Below are positions 11,569 through 23,300 of a DNA stretch of 64,000 bases, piece by piece (position 1 is the first letter of the stretch; the number at the start of each line of letters is the position of its first letter). The DNA comes from Impatiens glandulifera (taxonomy: Eukaryota > Streptophyta > Magnoliopsida > Ericales > Balsaminaceae). The stretch spans positions 29,917,258-29,981,257 of the forward strand of contig NC_061863.1 of assembly GCF_907164915.1 (NCBI RefSeq), in the 5' to 3' direction. The notes beneath the pieces are model-generated. The model saw only the letters and a list, made by a program, of their open reading frames with translations, was not told the origin of the DNA and made no database searches. Position numbers and translations under genes: made by a program.

Positions 11569-13786
11569 TTACTCCATATAGTTGTCCTGTTGAATCTCAT
11601 AATCTTTTTCTTCTTCTTCCATGAAGCAAGTGACCTCTTCATCATCACTATCACTGGATGAGGTATAGTTTAAGTCGTTTTTGTCCCACTTAGCTTTACT
11701 GTCAGCCGCCATGAGAGCCTTCAGCTCTTTCTTGTCGTCCTTCTTCTTCTCATCTCGCTTTGGCTTCCTGCACTCCAACTTAAAGTATCCTAGTTTATCA
11801 CTGTTAAAACACTTCAAGTTAGTCTTATAGTTATTCTTATCATCATTGTTATTATTTTAAGAGCTTGATTTAGAATTGCTCTTCTTCATGAATTTTCCAA
11901 ATTTCTTCACAAAGAGAGTCATGGCATCACTGTTAATATGTTATGCAATGGTCTTCATATCAGTGGCAGCGGGTGGATCATGCGGTCACAAATTCCTTGG
12001 TTGCAATAGAAGATGTGGAACCTCATCTTCATTCCTAGAGTTTATCTCAAACTCATAGGCTTCAAATCGACTATCAAGTCAAAGAGATCCATCTTGTTGA
12101 GATCTTTAGACTCCCTGATAGAAAAATTAAGTAGATTAATTTTGGAACCGGCCAGACGAACTAAACAGAGGTTAATCTTCATGTGCAGGTACTTCTAAAA
12201 CCGCATGAACAGGTTGGCGTTGTAAAACCGGCTGATACTACAATTCAAAGAAACCAGTTTCAAGTGATCAACTTAAAGATCAGAGGAACCGGTTTTCACC
12301 TTCTCAAGCGACCGGTTAGCCAAGACATAAATTTCCATTCCAACCGGATTATACTACAAGACACAAAAACCGGATGGTTCAGAACAAAAGTCAGAAGATT
12401 CAAAATTCAAGAGTGACGTACCATGACGGAAGAAACGTGTCTTGAAAGAATAAAAGAAGATCAGATCCGATCAGAAGCATGCGAGGAAAGCAATGATGCT
12501 TTGTTGATCCGATGCTGACAACCGAAAGTGGATGTTCAACACGTGTCTCAATCTGAAAACCGGCTATGTCATCCTATGCTCAGAGTCACCTACATGAATG
12601 CCAGGTGTTGAGGAAGTTGAAGCGTGCAAGCAACCTTTCTGCAAACAGGCGTGATAATGATCGACCAATCCGCAAGAGAGAGAAGAAAGTAATCGTTGGC
12701 TACTTTCAGCTATAAAAGGAAGTCGAAACGTCTTCATTAAAGGCAGTAGTAGTGGTGAGCAATCATAAGTTCTGAAAGTCATAAAGCATTAAAATTCTAG
12801 AGAGATAAAGTCTTGTATTCCAAAACCGGTCTGTCTAAAACCGGAAGCCTTCTGTGTGTGTTTGTGTTGAGTTGTTGTATTACATCAAAGTGTGAGTTTG
12901 GTGTAACCGGCGAGTAGCGAAGTTGGGCTCGACCGGAAGTGTTGTTGTAACTCTAAAGAGTTAGTGGAGATCCTTCTCATAACCTGAGAAGAAGGGGTGA
13001 CGTAGGAGGGTTTGCTCCGAACATCCATAAACAAATCTCGTGTCTCGTGTTCCTTCTCTTGCTTTCATTTCTTGTTTACTTAAACCTTAACCTCAAAACC
13101 AATCATACTTCTAAAACCGGTCACTCATATCCATAAAACCGAATCCTCCTAAAAACATCATCTAAAGTTGCAAACGTTGCTTCAACCTGAAACAGACATT
13201 TCCGCCCTTGAACCCGGTTCAAGAGTCTGTGACAGGTTGTGCAGTGCTGAGAAAGGTTTTAGTCTTTAACCGGACTATCACCAAAGAGTGTTGAGTGTTG
13301 TAAGCGGTCACCCTTTCCGAAACCGGAAAACACCCCGGTCCTCCAAGGGCGTCCCCGATCTTAACACTCCCTCATTACCATTGTCTTGATATCTCACTCC
13401 CTGAGTAAAGCACGCATGACTTTGATTGCAACCTCTCTATTGTTGTAAGTCTTTCCCAAGGTGGAAAGAGTGGTTCTAATCTTGTTGAATCTCTCATCAA
13501 ATTCAGTCATAATGTAGTTGGCAGAGTTGCATGATATGAGGAAGTATAATATGTTGTCATCCAAAGTTTTGTAGAGAATTTCTTTCGCCATGTTGTGAAG
13601 ATTATTCTTCCTCTTTTCTTCACTGGTTCACTCAGATCTGTCCATCTCAATCTTTATTGGGCCGTTGATGATGACAAATCACATGTCATCATCTATGGCA
13701 TCAAGATGAGCTTGGACTCTCGTCTTCCACACGACATAGTTTTCTTTAGAGAACATGGGAACCTTTTTGGTGACAGCTATAGACAT
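11569..13786 (-). pseudogene. B1 gag, split by a family C solo LTR
   Basis: Gag starts at the ATG at 13784-13786 (start of a MSIAVTKKVPMFSKENY-like frame). The N-terminal half (13786-13372) includes the conserved 13591-13394 stretch (KEILYKTLDDN, LSTLGKTYNNREVAIKVMRAL). It is cut at 13366/12116 by the inserted LTR, and the sequence resumes in register with A3 gag once the LTR is ignored. The C-terminal part at 11817-11569 has a damaged zinc knuckle (CFNSDKLGYFKLEC: Cys to Ser, His to Tyr), then a lysine-rich and an acidic SSSDSDDEE segment. It is closest to A3 gag. Confidence 0.87.
12116..13366 (+). mobile_element. Solo LTR, family C (copia, Sirevirus-like)
   Basis: 1251 bp, beginning TGATAGAAAAATT and ending GATCTTAACA, flanked by a perfect 5-bp duplication CTCCC (12111-12115 and 13367-13371). 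There is no internal region, so it is a solo LTR left by LTR-LTR recombination. It holds about 16 ACCGG sites, a TATA box (CTATAAAAGG at 12710-12719), and the leader block shared with families A and B (GAAGAAGGGGTGACGTAGGA near 12990, then GAACATCCATAAAC). It is plus-oriented and sits inside antisense B1 gag. Confidence 0.93.
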
Positions 13787-13822
13787 GATTCAGATGATGT
13801 TAGTGCTGAATAATAGAAAACG

Positions 13823-13838
13823 AGAGACTAATACCCCT
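13823..13838 (-). promoter_or_regulatory. B1 primer-binding site, degraded
   Basis: The minus strand reads AGGGGTATTAGTCTC, next to the LTR end CCCCAACA. Compared with TGGTATCAGAGCC it keeps GGTAT-AG- with several changes. Its place between LTR and gag supports the assignment. Confidence 0.7.
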
Positions 13839-14599
13839 TGTTGGGGTCGGTGCTTACAATAGAGACTAGGTCTTACTATTGTTAGCTTATGATTAACGAT
13901 TCAATAATAATCATGTGAGGGATTAGTAATTGTTTTAATTTTATGCAAATCTTCACAAACTCTTGAAACAGATTCAAATGCGGAACGGTTTTTTGGATTT
14001 GAAGCTTTAGACAAATGAATGCAAATGGAAGAAAGTAGAGAACACAAGGAGTTTTATGGACGTTCGGAGATAAAACTCATACGTCACGTCACCTCTTCTT
14101 CCATAACCGGAAGGATATCCACTAACTCTTTGAATCGGATACAACTCACTGAGGTAGTTAACTCTCTGTTTAACAGAACAACCTCTGTTCAACTTACAAC
14201 ACTGAAGTTTATCACATAAAAGATAATATTGTGAGAATTGTATGAAGAAGAAATTTAGTAAGTTTTTTCAATTGGTTCATCAGTTGTATGTAACATTTGT
14301 TCGACCATTGTCCTTGGGGTTCAGTTTATAGTTGAATTACACCAACGGTCGAATATTCTTTGTGGACACGTGGCATGTGTCCGTTGGACGGCCTCTTATA
14401 GTACGAGAGTACATCAAACTCTAAATATTGGATCGTGGACATACCGAACAGGTAGCGCGCCGAATATCCTATAATCTTGTCTTGTACTGGGTATGTATTT
14501 GAGAGATATCCACGTACGTGGTATTCATTTATTTGATAGAATTATCTAGCTTTTTAGACTACTAAAGACAGGAACAACAGACAACAAAGTGAACGTGGT

Positions 14600-14952
14600 T
14601 AGACGGATGCGTCTTTTAGACGGTTGATAAAGCAAGGCATTAGATGTTCTTCTTTAGATCGCATCTAAAGGAGTTAGTCGTCCTTGTCTAACTACAAATC
14701 CCTTTAGACCGCGTCTAAAGGAGGTAAACGTCCTTGTCTAACTACGCATCTCTTTAGACCGCGTCTAAAGGAGTTAGACAATCTTGTCTAATTACGCTTC
14801 CCTTTAGACCACGTCTAAAGGAGTTAGACGACCTCGTCTAACTTTGTATCCATTTAAACTGTGTCTAAAGGAATTAGACGTCCTCGTCTAACTATGCTTT
14901 GCTTTAGACCGCGTCTAAAGGAGTTAGTCAACCTAGTCTAACTACGTTTCTT
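14600..14952 (-). repeat. Family B palindrome array, left part
   Basis: About seven 50-bp units with alternating CTTTAGAC/GTCTAAAG and GTTAGACG/CGTCTAAC dyads. Broken by the solo LTR at 14953; continues at 17050. Confidence 0.92.
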
Positions 14953-17049
14953 TGATAGGAACGGCTTAAACAATAGAGACGGGGCTCTGTGGATTGATGA
15001 AGGCTTATAAAAAACGGTTTGAAAGAAATCTTGTTAAGGATTTAATTCACTTTCTATTCTACGCAAACCCTTGTAAACACTTGAAACAGAATCAAGTGCA
15101 GAATGTTTACTTAGATTTGAAGCTTAAGATGAAAAATGAGAAGATGACAGAAATGAACAACACAGCAATTTGTTTATGGATGTACGGAGAAAACTCTCCT
15201 ACGTCACCCCTTCTTCCAACCACCGAAAGGATTCACTATAATAAGATTCGAATCAAATACAGTTTGAACACACTTAGCTCACTGTTGAACAGAACACCCT
15301 CTGTTCAACTTACAAAATGAAGAATATCACTCTGCTAAAGGACGCTTTGATTTTAACTCTCTTTTGATTAACACACGGTACAATCAGGAAAGCAGCTCAC
15401 AGTATGAATATTCAAAATCTTGATTTCTCAGTAATTTCAGTAAGCAAGATGATCGACTGATTTCTCTCTCTGTAATTCCGGCAGTTCGTCCGTTGTCCTT
15501 AGGAATCTGTAAATATGCATAATACCAACGGTCAAATCTTCAGAACGATACGTGGAACTCTTACATTGGAACGCCTCCATAGTACACAACAGACTCTGAA
15601 TACAAGGATCATGGCCGTACACAACAAGTAGTGCGCCGAATATTCTTCAGAGATTTACCAACAAAATAAGTAGTGGGAAGGATATTCGCCTACGTGTAAT
15701 TAGTTAATTGGTTGCACAGAGCTATCGTACTGATCTTCACTAAAACGTGGAGCAGAAGTAGCTAACAGCTATAGCACGTGGGTAGATGGGTGCTAGTTTC
15801 AAGCAACTGCTTAAGAAAAGCAATTAGACGCATTTCAATTACACTACCTCGTCTAATGAAATCAAACATCCCCGTCTATTAACAGAATCCATTAGACCAC
15901 CTGGTCTAATGGGATTAGACTTACGTCTAATTAAAATCACTTCAAACTAATCTGAAGGAGTTAGACTGCACGTCTAACTTTCACTTTCGATTAGACTGCA
16001 CGTCTAACTCCGTTGAGTTAGACTGCACGTCTAATTCCGTTCCACTTCAGACTAATCTGAAGGAGATAGACGGTACGTCTAACTTTCACAATCCATTAGA
16101 TTGCACGTCTAACTCTCCTGAGTTAGATTGCACGTCTAATTACGAGATCAATTAGACTACACGTCTAACTCCACTGAGTTAGACTGCACGTTTAATTCCG
16201 AGATCTATTAGACTGCACGTCTAACTCCACGAGTTAGACTACACGTCTAATTACGAGATCTATTAGACTGCACGTCTAACTGCGCTGAGTTAGACTACAC
16301 GTCTAATTCCGAGATCTATTAGACTGCACGTCTAACTTCAAGAGTTAGACTGCACGTCTAATAACGAGATCTATTAGACTTCACGTCTAACTTCGCTGAG
16401 TTAAACTGCACGTCTAATTCCGAGATTTATTAGATTGCACATCTAACTCCACGAGTTAGACTGCACGTCTAATTACGAGATCTATTAGATTGCACGTCTA
16501 ACTCCGCTAAGTTAGACTGCACGTATAATTCCGAGATCTATTAGACTGCACGTCTAACTCTACGAGTTAGACTGCACGTCTAATTACAAGATCTATTAGA
16601 GTACACGTCTAACTCCGCTGAGTTAGACTGCACGTTTAATTCCGAGATCTATTAGACTGCACGTCTAACTCCACGAGTTAGACTGCACGTCTAATTACGA
16701 GATCTATTAGACTACACGTCTAACTCCACGAGTTAGACTACACGTCTAATTCTGAGATCTATTAGACTGCACGTCTAATTCCGAGATCTATTAGACTGCA
16801 TGTCTAATTCCGAGATCTATTAGACTTCACGCACGTCTAACTCCACGAGTTAGACTGCACGTCTAATTCCATACATCTAATACCAAATCAATCTAATGAG
16901 ACTCATTAGAACCAAGTCTAATGAAATCTGATTTTGATACACCTGCATCAAGAACAGTTAGACGTATATATAATCCATTCATCATTTCATCATCAAAATT
17001 CCAATAGTCAAACTATTTCAACATATGGTCAAAATCATTTGACTCAACA
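14953..17049 (-). mobile_element. Solo LTR, family A, nested in the B1 palindrome array
   Basis: 2097 bp, starting TGATAGGAACGG and ending GACTCAACA (plus strand). The flanks are TTCTT (14948-14952) and TTCTC (17050-17054), a 5-bp duplication with one change. It has no internal region. Family A marks are present: leader hairpin block at 15176-15225, perfect 10-bp-arm dyad at 15282-15307, CCAACGGTC at 15524-15532, ACGTGG box at 15551-15556, and the palindrome array at 15900-16870. The target is itself a palindrome array. Confidence 0.92.
15900..16870 (-). repeat. Palindrome array in the nested family A solo LTR
   Basis: About 35 TTAGAC-N5-GTCTAA dyads. From roughly 16140 onward the pattern is a pair of dyads with alternating linkers (CTCC-CGAG or CTCCGCTGAG, then TTCCGAGATCTA or TACGAGATCTA), a 55-57 bp unit repeated more than ten times. 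Confidence 0.95.
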
Positions 17050-17310
17050 TTCTCTTTAAACCACGTCTAAAAGATTTAGACATCCTCGTCTAACTACGTG
17101 TCTCTTTTGACTGCATCTAAAGGAGTTAGACGTTCTCATTTAACTATGTATCCCATTAGACCGCGTCTAAAGGAGTTAGACCTCCTCGTCTAACTACGTA
17201 TCCCATTAGACCGCGTGTAAAGGAGTTAGACAACCTCGTCTAAATACGTTAACCTTTAGACTGCGTTTAAAAGAGTTAGACGTCCTCATTTAATTACGTA
17301 AGACGTCTTA
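17050..17310 (-). repeat. Family B palindrome array, right part
   Basis: Continuation of the array at 14600-14952 beyond the nested solo LTR; about five units. Confidence 0.9.
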
Positions 17311-17501
17311 AGACAACCTTCTTAAGAAGCAATGTCTTATAAGTTTGTGCCTACACAAAACAAGTAGACAAATAGTCTTATTCAAACTACATCATCAAAA
17401 TTATGTTCCCAACATGAAATGTCATTTGTATTCATTTAAAATTAATTAAACTATTTCTTTCTTAATTAACTCTCTTTACTTTATTTTAATTTTTCCCAAC
17501 A

Positions 17502-18071
17502 AAATCCTTCTATGTGTCCCCTCCATGGGAGGAACACTATAAAGAATATGTACGGTATGAGAGTGACCAACTTTGGATCGCAAAAAATGCTCTTAAAGAC
17601 GGAGCTTTCAAATGGATAAATCAATCTTAGGATTAGATTTGTCATGTCCTAACATACAAGACGTTAGATGGACTCTTAAAATTTATAGACGCTTAAAATA
17701 AAAAAAGAAAACATTTCTCTCAGGATATGTGGGATTAGGGATTGAATTTAAACGCGTACTGAAAACTGGTGACTCAATTGGGAACTAACCAAATGTTTAG
17801 CTCAAAACATGTAGTTGACCAACTATCCTAACAAAAAAGGACTTTGTACAACTCCTTTATAAGAATCTTTTCTTGAGGGAATAAATCCCGTGAACACAAT
17901 GTGAATCTCACATTTGCATCTACTTGATTGATTGTTTACATGTGGATTAAAACCTCACAAGGTTTATCGCCTTTAAATCGAAGAGGTTTGCAAACATAAG
18001 TGTTTTGGTAAACACTATTTTCACATGAACATGCTTAAAGTCCTTTTAATTATTGTTGTGTGTAGTCAAAG
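17502..18071. repeat. Long repeat D, copy 1, second part
   Basis: The first 80 bases (TGTCCCCTCCATGGGAGGAACAC region) match 38559-38604 in copy 2, which shows that D continues here after B1. The remainder to 18066 has no counterpart in the window, because copy 2 is cut by A2. No coding potential. CAAAG at 18067-18071 is the left target duplication of element E. Confidence 0.7.
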
Positions 18072-19706
18072 TGTTATGCCCAAGATCATTTTTTTCTATT
18101 ATGAAATGCTAGTAAGGTCAAGGGTGCATTGCTGGAATGTTCACCCTTATGTATTCACTTCTAAATCATGTTAGGAATAGACTTGTTATTATTATTATTA
18201 TTATTAGTGGTGAGATATAAAAATGTTGTGTTGATTATATTGTGGGACATTATGTAGAAGGATCCATTTATAAGAGGCTTACAAATTATACTTAGGAAAT
18301 TTTACATAAAACAACAAGTTGAAGGGACCCGCCAGAAAATTAGTATAAGTTTAATCCTAATTTAATTTTCTCTTTAGTCACTAATTAAACCCACTTTTTT
18401 ATCATTTAATTTGAACACTTGGCAGCTTAATAACATTCTATCCTAACCCATTGCATGATCTCCACTTGCCCCAGCTGCATGCTTCACACTCAGCATAGCA
18501 GCCATTAGCTCACCTCACCCCCATTACCTTGATTCATTTGGAAATTTAGTTCTATCTTTCTTTAAGCAAGACTTAGGATCTTTTCTTCAAATCAAGAGAA
18601 AACCCTAGACAAAACCATCTTCTTTATCCAATTTCGAAATTAAGGCAAGTTTTTCTTTAATTCACTCTTAACTCCACACATAGCTATGTATCTCAAGTCC
18701 TTTCTGCATAATTTTCTATATATGTTTGAAATACATATTTTTATGGCATAATATGGTTTTATTGGAAAACTTAGTTTACAAACAACCTGTTTTCTCAAGA
18801 ATGACAAGGGTCATCATATTTTCCAGAAATGATAGGGTTTCCCTGATTTATTAAGTATACACATTTATAAAACAGAAACCCTTATGATTTATGCATACAT
18901 GGGCGCATATTATTGATGAATGAGTATTGACGGAAAAGGGAATAGGCTGGCTGGCATGAGATCTAGTCAGCCAATTCCAAATGTACTGGCTGATTATTTA
19001 AGGGATCAGAGTATCTAGCATGAGCTCTATTTACTACTGCCCAAATAAAAGACGGTCCAAACAGGTTAAGGGCTTTTAGGGATGGACTCCTAATTGTGCA
19101 TTTCCAAATACGGCTCAAACGGATTCCTTACCTTCAGGATCAACTCTGAATGGTGTAGGGTCAAATATGGCTCAAGATGTTAATGTGCAGGCCCCATGAA
19201 ATCATATTTTCTAAAGCATGCCAATGGTTTTTATAGACGGATCATCTCTTTTTAAAAGATGAACATTTTTATGCATATATCCTTCTTTTGAAAGAGAAGC
19301 ATTCCATTAGGTTTTAAAATACTAAATTGCTTGCTGAGTCATTAGACTCACTATGTTTGTGTGTGGTGTAGGTACAAAACCCTAGCTTTTATACACTTGA
19401 AGGAATGCGGCTTGGACCAATGCTGCTTGATTTACTTGTCTTTTTGTATAAACACTTGACTTTTATTTTGGGTCTTTTCTTACTGCCTAAGGGTGCATGT
19501 ATATAAGACTTGTACAGAATCATGTTAGTAAGATGGAGTATATGTTAGTTTGTTGTAGCTTCTTGTAGTTGTATGAAGAAGCATGTATATATGAAGTATA
19601 TCTTTTGAACAGAATCAGTTGTATATGGCTTCATCTAGTGTTCTTAATGATAAATAGATATACATGTTTTAGGAGAAGTTATTATAATATGAGTAGGGAC
19701 GTTTCA
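18072..19706 (+). repeat. E 5' LTR
   Basis: 1635 bp, TGTTATGCCC...GACGTTTCA. It differs from the 3' LTR by numerous substitutions and small indels, implying an old insertion. No palindrome array, unlike the copia LTRs. Confidence 0.94.
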
Positions 19707-19720
19707 GTTGTTATCAGAGA
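19707..19720 (+). promoter_or_regulatory. E primer-binding site
   Basis: GTTGTTATCAGAGA directly after the LTR end resembles the initiator-Met site TGGTATCAGAGC, with changes. Confidence 0.65.
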
Positions 19721-19917
19721 AATAGTCTCGATCCTTAGCACTTCAACACTCTAGGTCATACAGTTGTATCTCCAAGATCTCGCCATCAATGTTTGTAAGT
19801 TTTATATGATTAAATGTGATATTAGGACTGATGATAGGAAATAAGAATTCAACTTATATGGTTTGAAAATATGCTAAGTTGTTCTTAGAGTCTATATATG
19901 ATTTTATATTTAAGACA

Positions 19918-21020
19918 ATGGGGAAAGCAGCGAAAGTCCAGTCTTCGTCATCTTCTGCAACAACGGAGCCAGATCAGAATACACTTTTGACATGGTTAAT
20001 TCAGGCCTTAAAAGATCAGAATCGTCTTCAAGGGGAGCAAATGAGGGCAATGTTTCATAATAATAATAATAGTAATCATAACCACCAGGAGGGAGGTCAG
20101 GCACCTGTATACAAGCAATTCATGACCTTTAAGCCAGCTGAGTTTAAGGGTAGCACAGATCCTATTGTTTCTGAAGAGTGTGTGCAGTCTATGAAAAAAA
20201 TCTTTGAGTTTATGTAGATTACAGAAGCAGAAAGGATCAGGTGTGCCACTTTTATGTTGAAAGATGATGCGAGAATTTGGTGGTAGGGTGCTAAGGTAGC
20301 ACTTGATCTTAACAGCATCTCATGGAGGGAATTTAAAGAGGTTTTCTATGGCAAATATTTTACTTTGAGCACTCGAAACAAACTAGCGCAGGAATTTCTA
20401 GAAATCAAGAAAGGGAATACTAGTATTGCAAATTATGTGAAAAGGTTTGAAAGAGGCAAGTATTTTGCTCCAATGATTACCGGCGACGCTACCATGGACT
20501 TTAATAACTTTCTAGAGGGACTCAATGCTACAATCCGTCGTGATGTGAGGCTTAGCAATCCTTATTCTATGAGGAAAACGGTTGATCGAGCTCTAAGGGC
20601 TGAGAAAGACAACCAAGATATCATTAGGGAGACTCAGGCCAAGAGAGCCATTTATCAACGAAGAGAATTTCTTGGGCCAACAATGAAGAAACCCTTCAGT
20701 CAATCTTATGATCGAGCTGCTCTGCCCCATTCATCTTATAATCAGACTGCTACCTCTCAACATTCGTAGCAGCCGAGGAACTCTTACAATAACAACGATC
20801 AAAGATTCTCTCAATGGCCGCAACAGCAACCCCCAAGGAGAATTCAACCTGCGGGACAATCATCTTCAGCCAAATCTTCTAATACACCACTTCAAGTTTG
20901 CACCAATTGTGGGAAGATTCATATAGGGAGTTGTTGTCAAGGGTCCAATGCTTCTTTCATATGTAAGCAGCGAGGGCACTTCCAAAGGGACTGTCCCAAG
21001 AAGAATGAGGTTGCTCTATG
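19918..21020 (+). pseudogene. E gag with zinc knuckles
   Basis: Capsid protein of the chromovirus. The ATG at 19918 (MGKAAKVQSSSS) is preferred over an upstream ATG at 19879 because the glutamine- and asparagine-rich N-terminus starts here. The retrotransposon gag domain follows: FMTFKPAEFKGSTDPIV, ERIRCATFMLKDDARIWW, WREFKEVFYGKYF, KLAQEFLEIKKGNTSIANYV and FNNFLEGLNATIRRDV. The C-terminus has two cysteine clusters. Stops: TAG at 20215, about 20284 and 20767, at or near positions where Gln or Trp codons are expected. The fold assignment is certain; the frame is broken. Confidence 0.93.
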
Positions 21021-21029
21021 GAGGGTTTT

Positions 21030-21479
21030 TTTGATGATAAGGGAAGAGGCAAACCCTAAGACCACGATCATCATGGGTAATCTTCTAATAGAAAATATTT
21101 TAGTCAACACTTTGATAGACGCTGGAGAAACACATTCCTTTATTACTACATGTTTTGTTCAAAAAGCTAGTTTAAAACCTAAGGAATCTTTGATGACATA
21201 GAACATATCACTGCCTTCAGGCTCTCACCTGAATCTAATAAGATTATAAAAGCATGCCCAGTTTATAATCAGAACCATAAGATGTTAGTAGATTTTGTGG
21301 TAGTAGATATGGTAGGATTTAATGTGATCATAGGTATGGATTGGCTATTCCGACATGAGGCTTAGATTTATTGTAATAAGAAGATGGTGGTGCTAACAAA
21401 TTAGTATGGGAAGACCTTTCTGTTTCGTGCGATTCTTGCATTTAAAAGGTAGTAGCTGTTTTTAAAAGGAGCCACCAGG
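21030..21479 (+). pseudogene. E aspartic protease
   Basis: VNTLIDAGETHSFIT near 21110-21145 is the retropepsin active-site region with DTG changed to DAG. The flap and C-terminal part (NVIIGMDWLFRHEA) lies near 21322-21360 in another frame, so a frameshift lies between, and TAG codons occur near 21198 and 21364. Inferred inactive. Confidence 0.85.
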
Positions 21480-22690
21480 TTGATGTTTAATAATTATGCT
21501 ATCATAGTTGGGCATAAACTCAAGTTAGAAGATATTGAAGTAGTAAGGGATTATCCTAGTATATTCCCGGATGATATTTCAAGTTTGCCACCAAAGCGTT
21601 ATGTGGAGTTCTCTATAACGCTGAAGACATGGACATTGCCAATTTCAAAGGCGCCATATCGTTTAACACCTATATAAATGAAGGAACTGAATAATCAATT
21701 GCAAGATTATCAAGACAAAATCTTTATCTGCCCAAGTGTGTCTCCGTGGGATGCGCCAGTCCTTATTTTGAATAAGAAAGATGGGTCCAAGAGGTTGTGT
21801 ATTTATTATAAAGAGTTGAACAAGGTGACAATCCAAAATAAGTATCCATTGCCCAAAATTGATGACCTGTTTGATCAACTTCAAGGTGCTTCGGTATTTT
21901 CCAAGATTGATCTGCGATCTGGTTATCATCAATTGCGAATCAAGGAAGAGGATATAAAGATAACAACATTCCAAACTCGCTATGGGCATTATGAGTTCTT
22001 GGATCTTCCGTTTGGACTAACCAATGCACCAGTTGTATTTATGGAGCTGATGCTTAGGGTATTCCATTCGTATTTGGATCAGTTTGTGGTGGTTTTCTTA
22101 GATGATATATTAATTTATTCAGTTCGGTGGAAGAGCATATGCAACACTTGGCTGTAGTTTTGCAAGTCTTGAAAGAAAATCAGTTGTTTGCAAAGCTAAT
22201 TAACTGTGTATTGTGGCTCTCAGAAAATTGCTTTCTTGGGGCATATCATCTCAGCAAAGGGGATAGAAGTTGATCCATCAAAGGTGGAAACAGTTAAGGA
22301 GTGGGCAACGCCAAAGAACATGACTAAGGTGAGGAGCTTTCTTGGACTAGCAGGTCATTATAGGAGGTTCATCAAGGGCTTCTCTAAAATAGTACTACCT
22401 CTTACAACTCTAACGCGCAAGAATGTGAAATTCGTGTGGTCTGATCAATGCGAGACATGTTTTAATGAGTTAAAGCGGTGCCTGATTTCTTCCTTAGTGC
22501 TTACCATTCAATTAGGAGTAGGCAACTTTGTGGTTTATACAGATGCATCAAAGAATGGACTAGGAGCTGTTCCTATGCAAAACGGGAATATAGTGGCATA
22601 TGCTTCAAGGAAACTAAAGATTCATGAAAGGAATTACCCCACCCATGACCTAGAACTAGCAACTGTATTTTTTTCTCTTAAGATCTAGAG
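21480..22690 (+). pseudogene. E reverse transcriptase and start of RNase H
   Basis: RVT_1-type [68 protein letters not shown], and catalytic FLDD in [12 protein letters not shown] (YxDD in most relatives). A frameshift follows at about 22125. The thumb region resumes ([40 protein letters not shown]), then RNase H with [12 protein letters not shown] and [23 protein letters not shown] sits at about 21675, and a TAG at 22687 replaces the expected Trp. Confidence 0.94.
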
Positions 22691-23300
22691 GCACTATCTT
22701 TATGGTAAGAAGTCTCAAATATTTATTGATCATCAAAGTCTGAAATATTTATTTACTCAAAAGGACCTGAATATGAGGCAACGGCGTTGGTTGGAGCTGG
22801 TGAAAGATTATGATTGCGAAATTGTTTATCAACTAGGGAGGGCCAATGTTGTAGTTGATGCCTTAAGCAGTAAGTCAGGTACGCTTAAAAAAATTAATGC
22901 CCCGTCTAACCTGATTCAAGAGTTTGAAAAATTAGATCTAGTTGTGATTGAGCCTAGGCAGGAGTGCATTCTTGCAACTCTAGCCATTGTTCCTGATCTA
23001 GTAGAAAGAATTAGGTTGGGACAAGTTGATGACCCACAACTCACCTTGTGGAAGCAAAGAGAAGAGAAGAGGGAGACACCTTTGAATAACACTAGGAATA
23101 ATCTGGTGTATCACAGGAATTGGCTATGGGTACCTTTAGTAGGTTCTTTAAGGCAAGAACTATTAGTTGAGGCACATATTACACCATATTCTCTTCATCC
23201 AGGAAGCACCAAAATGTTCAAAGATCTGCATATACTGTATTGGTGGCCTGATATGAAGAAGGATATCATTAAGTATGTTAGTGAGTGCTTAACTTGCTAG
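22691..23300 (+). pseudogene. E RNase H end and integrase zinc-binding domain
   Basis: [11 protein letters not shown] and [29 protein letters not shown] complete RNase H, with the conserved aspartate in VVDALS. The integrase HHCC domain follows: [27 protein letters not shown] and CLTC, cut by a TAG at 23298 in place of the expected Gln of CLTCQK. Confidence 0.93.

Larger units (their letters stand above)
8519..17501 (-). mobile_element. Ty1/copia element B1 (Sirevirus-like, family B), internally deleted
   Basis: Minus-strand order is 5' LTR (13839-17501, interrupted), primer site, gag (13786-11569), a stub of the pol C-terminus (about 11525-11463), spacer, extra-ORF remnant (10662-9870) and a shortened 3' LTR (9858-8519). 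Protease, integrase and nearly all of the RT are gone. Two later LTR insertions sit inside it. The empty site can be read in repeat D copy 2 near 38550, where the two flanks are continuous. The flanks (TTAAG and AAATC) do not form a clean duplication, so edge changes followed insertion. Confidence 0.85.
13839..17501 (-). repeat. B1 5' LTR (family B), interrupted
   Basis: Starts TGTTGGGGTC and ends TTTCCCAACA on the plus strand, so TGTTGGGAAAA at the sense start. About 1.56 kb remain after removing the nested LTR 14953-17049. In display order: leader block at 14055-14105, dyad at 14163-14190, CCAACGGTCGAA at 14343-14354, ACACGTGGC at 14367-14375, and palindrome array at 14600-14952 and 17050-17300. 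The outer end (17320-17501) matches the start of the plus-strand copy at 51072-51290. Confidence 0.87.
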
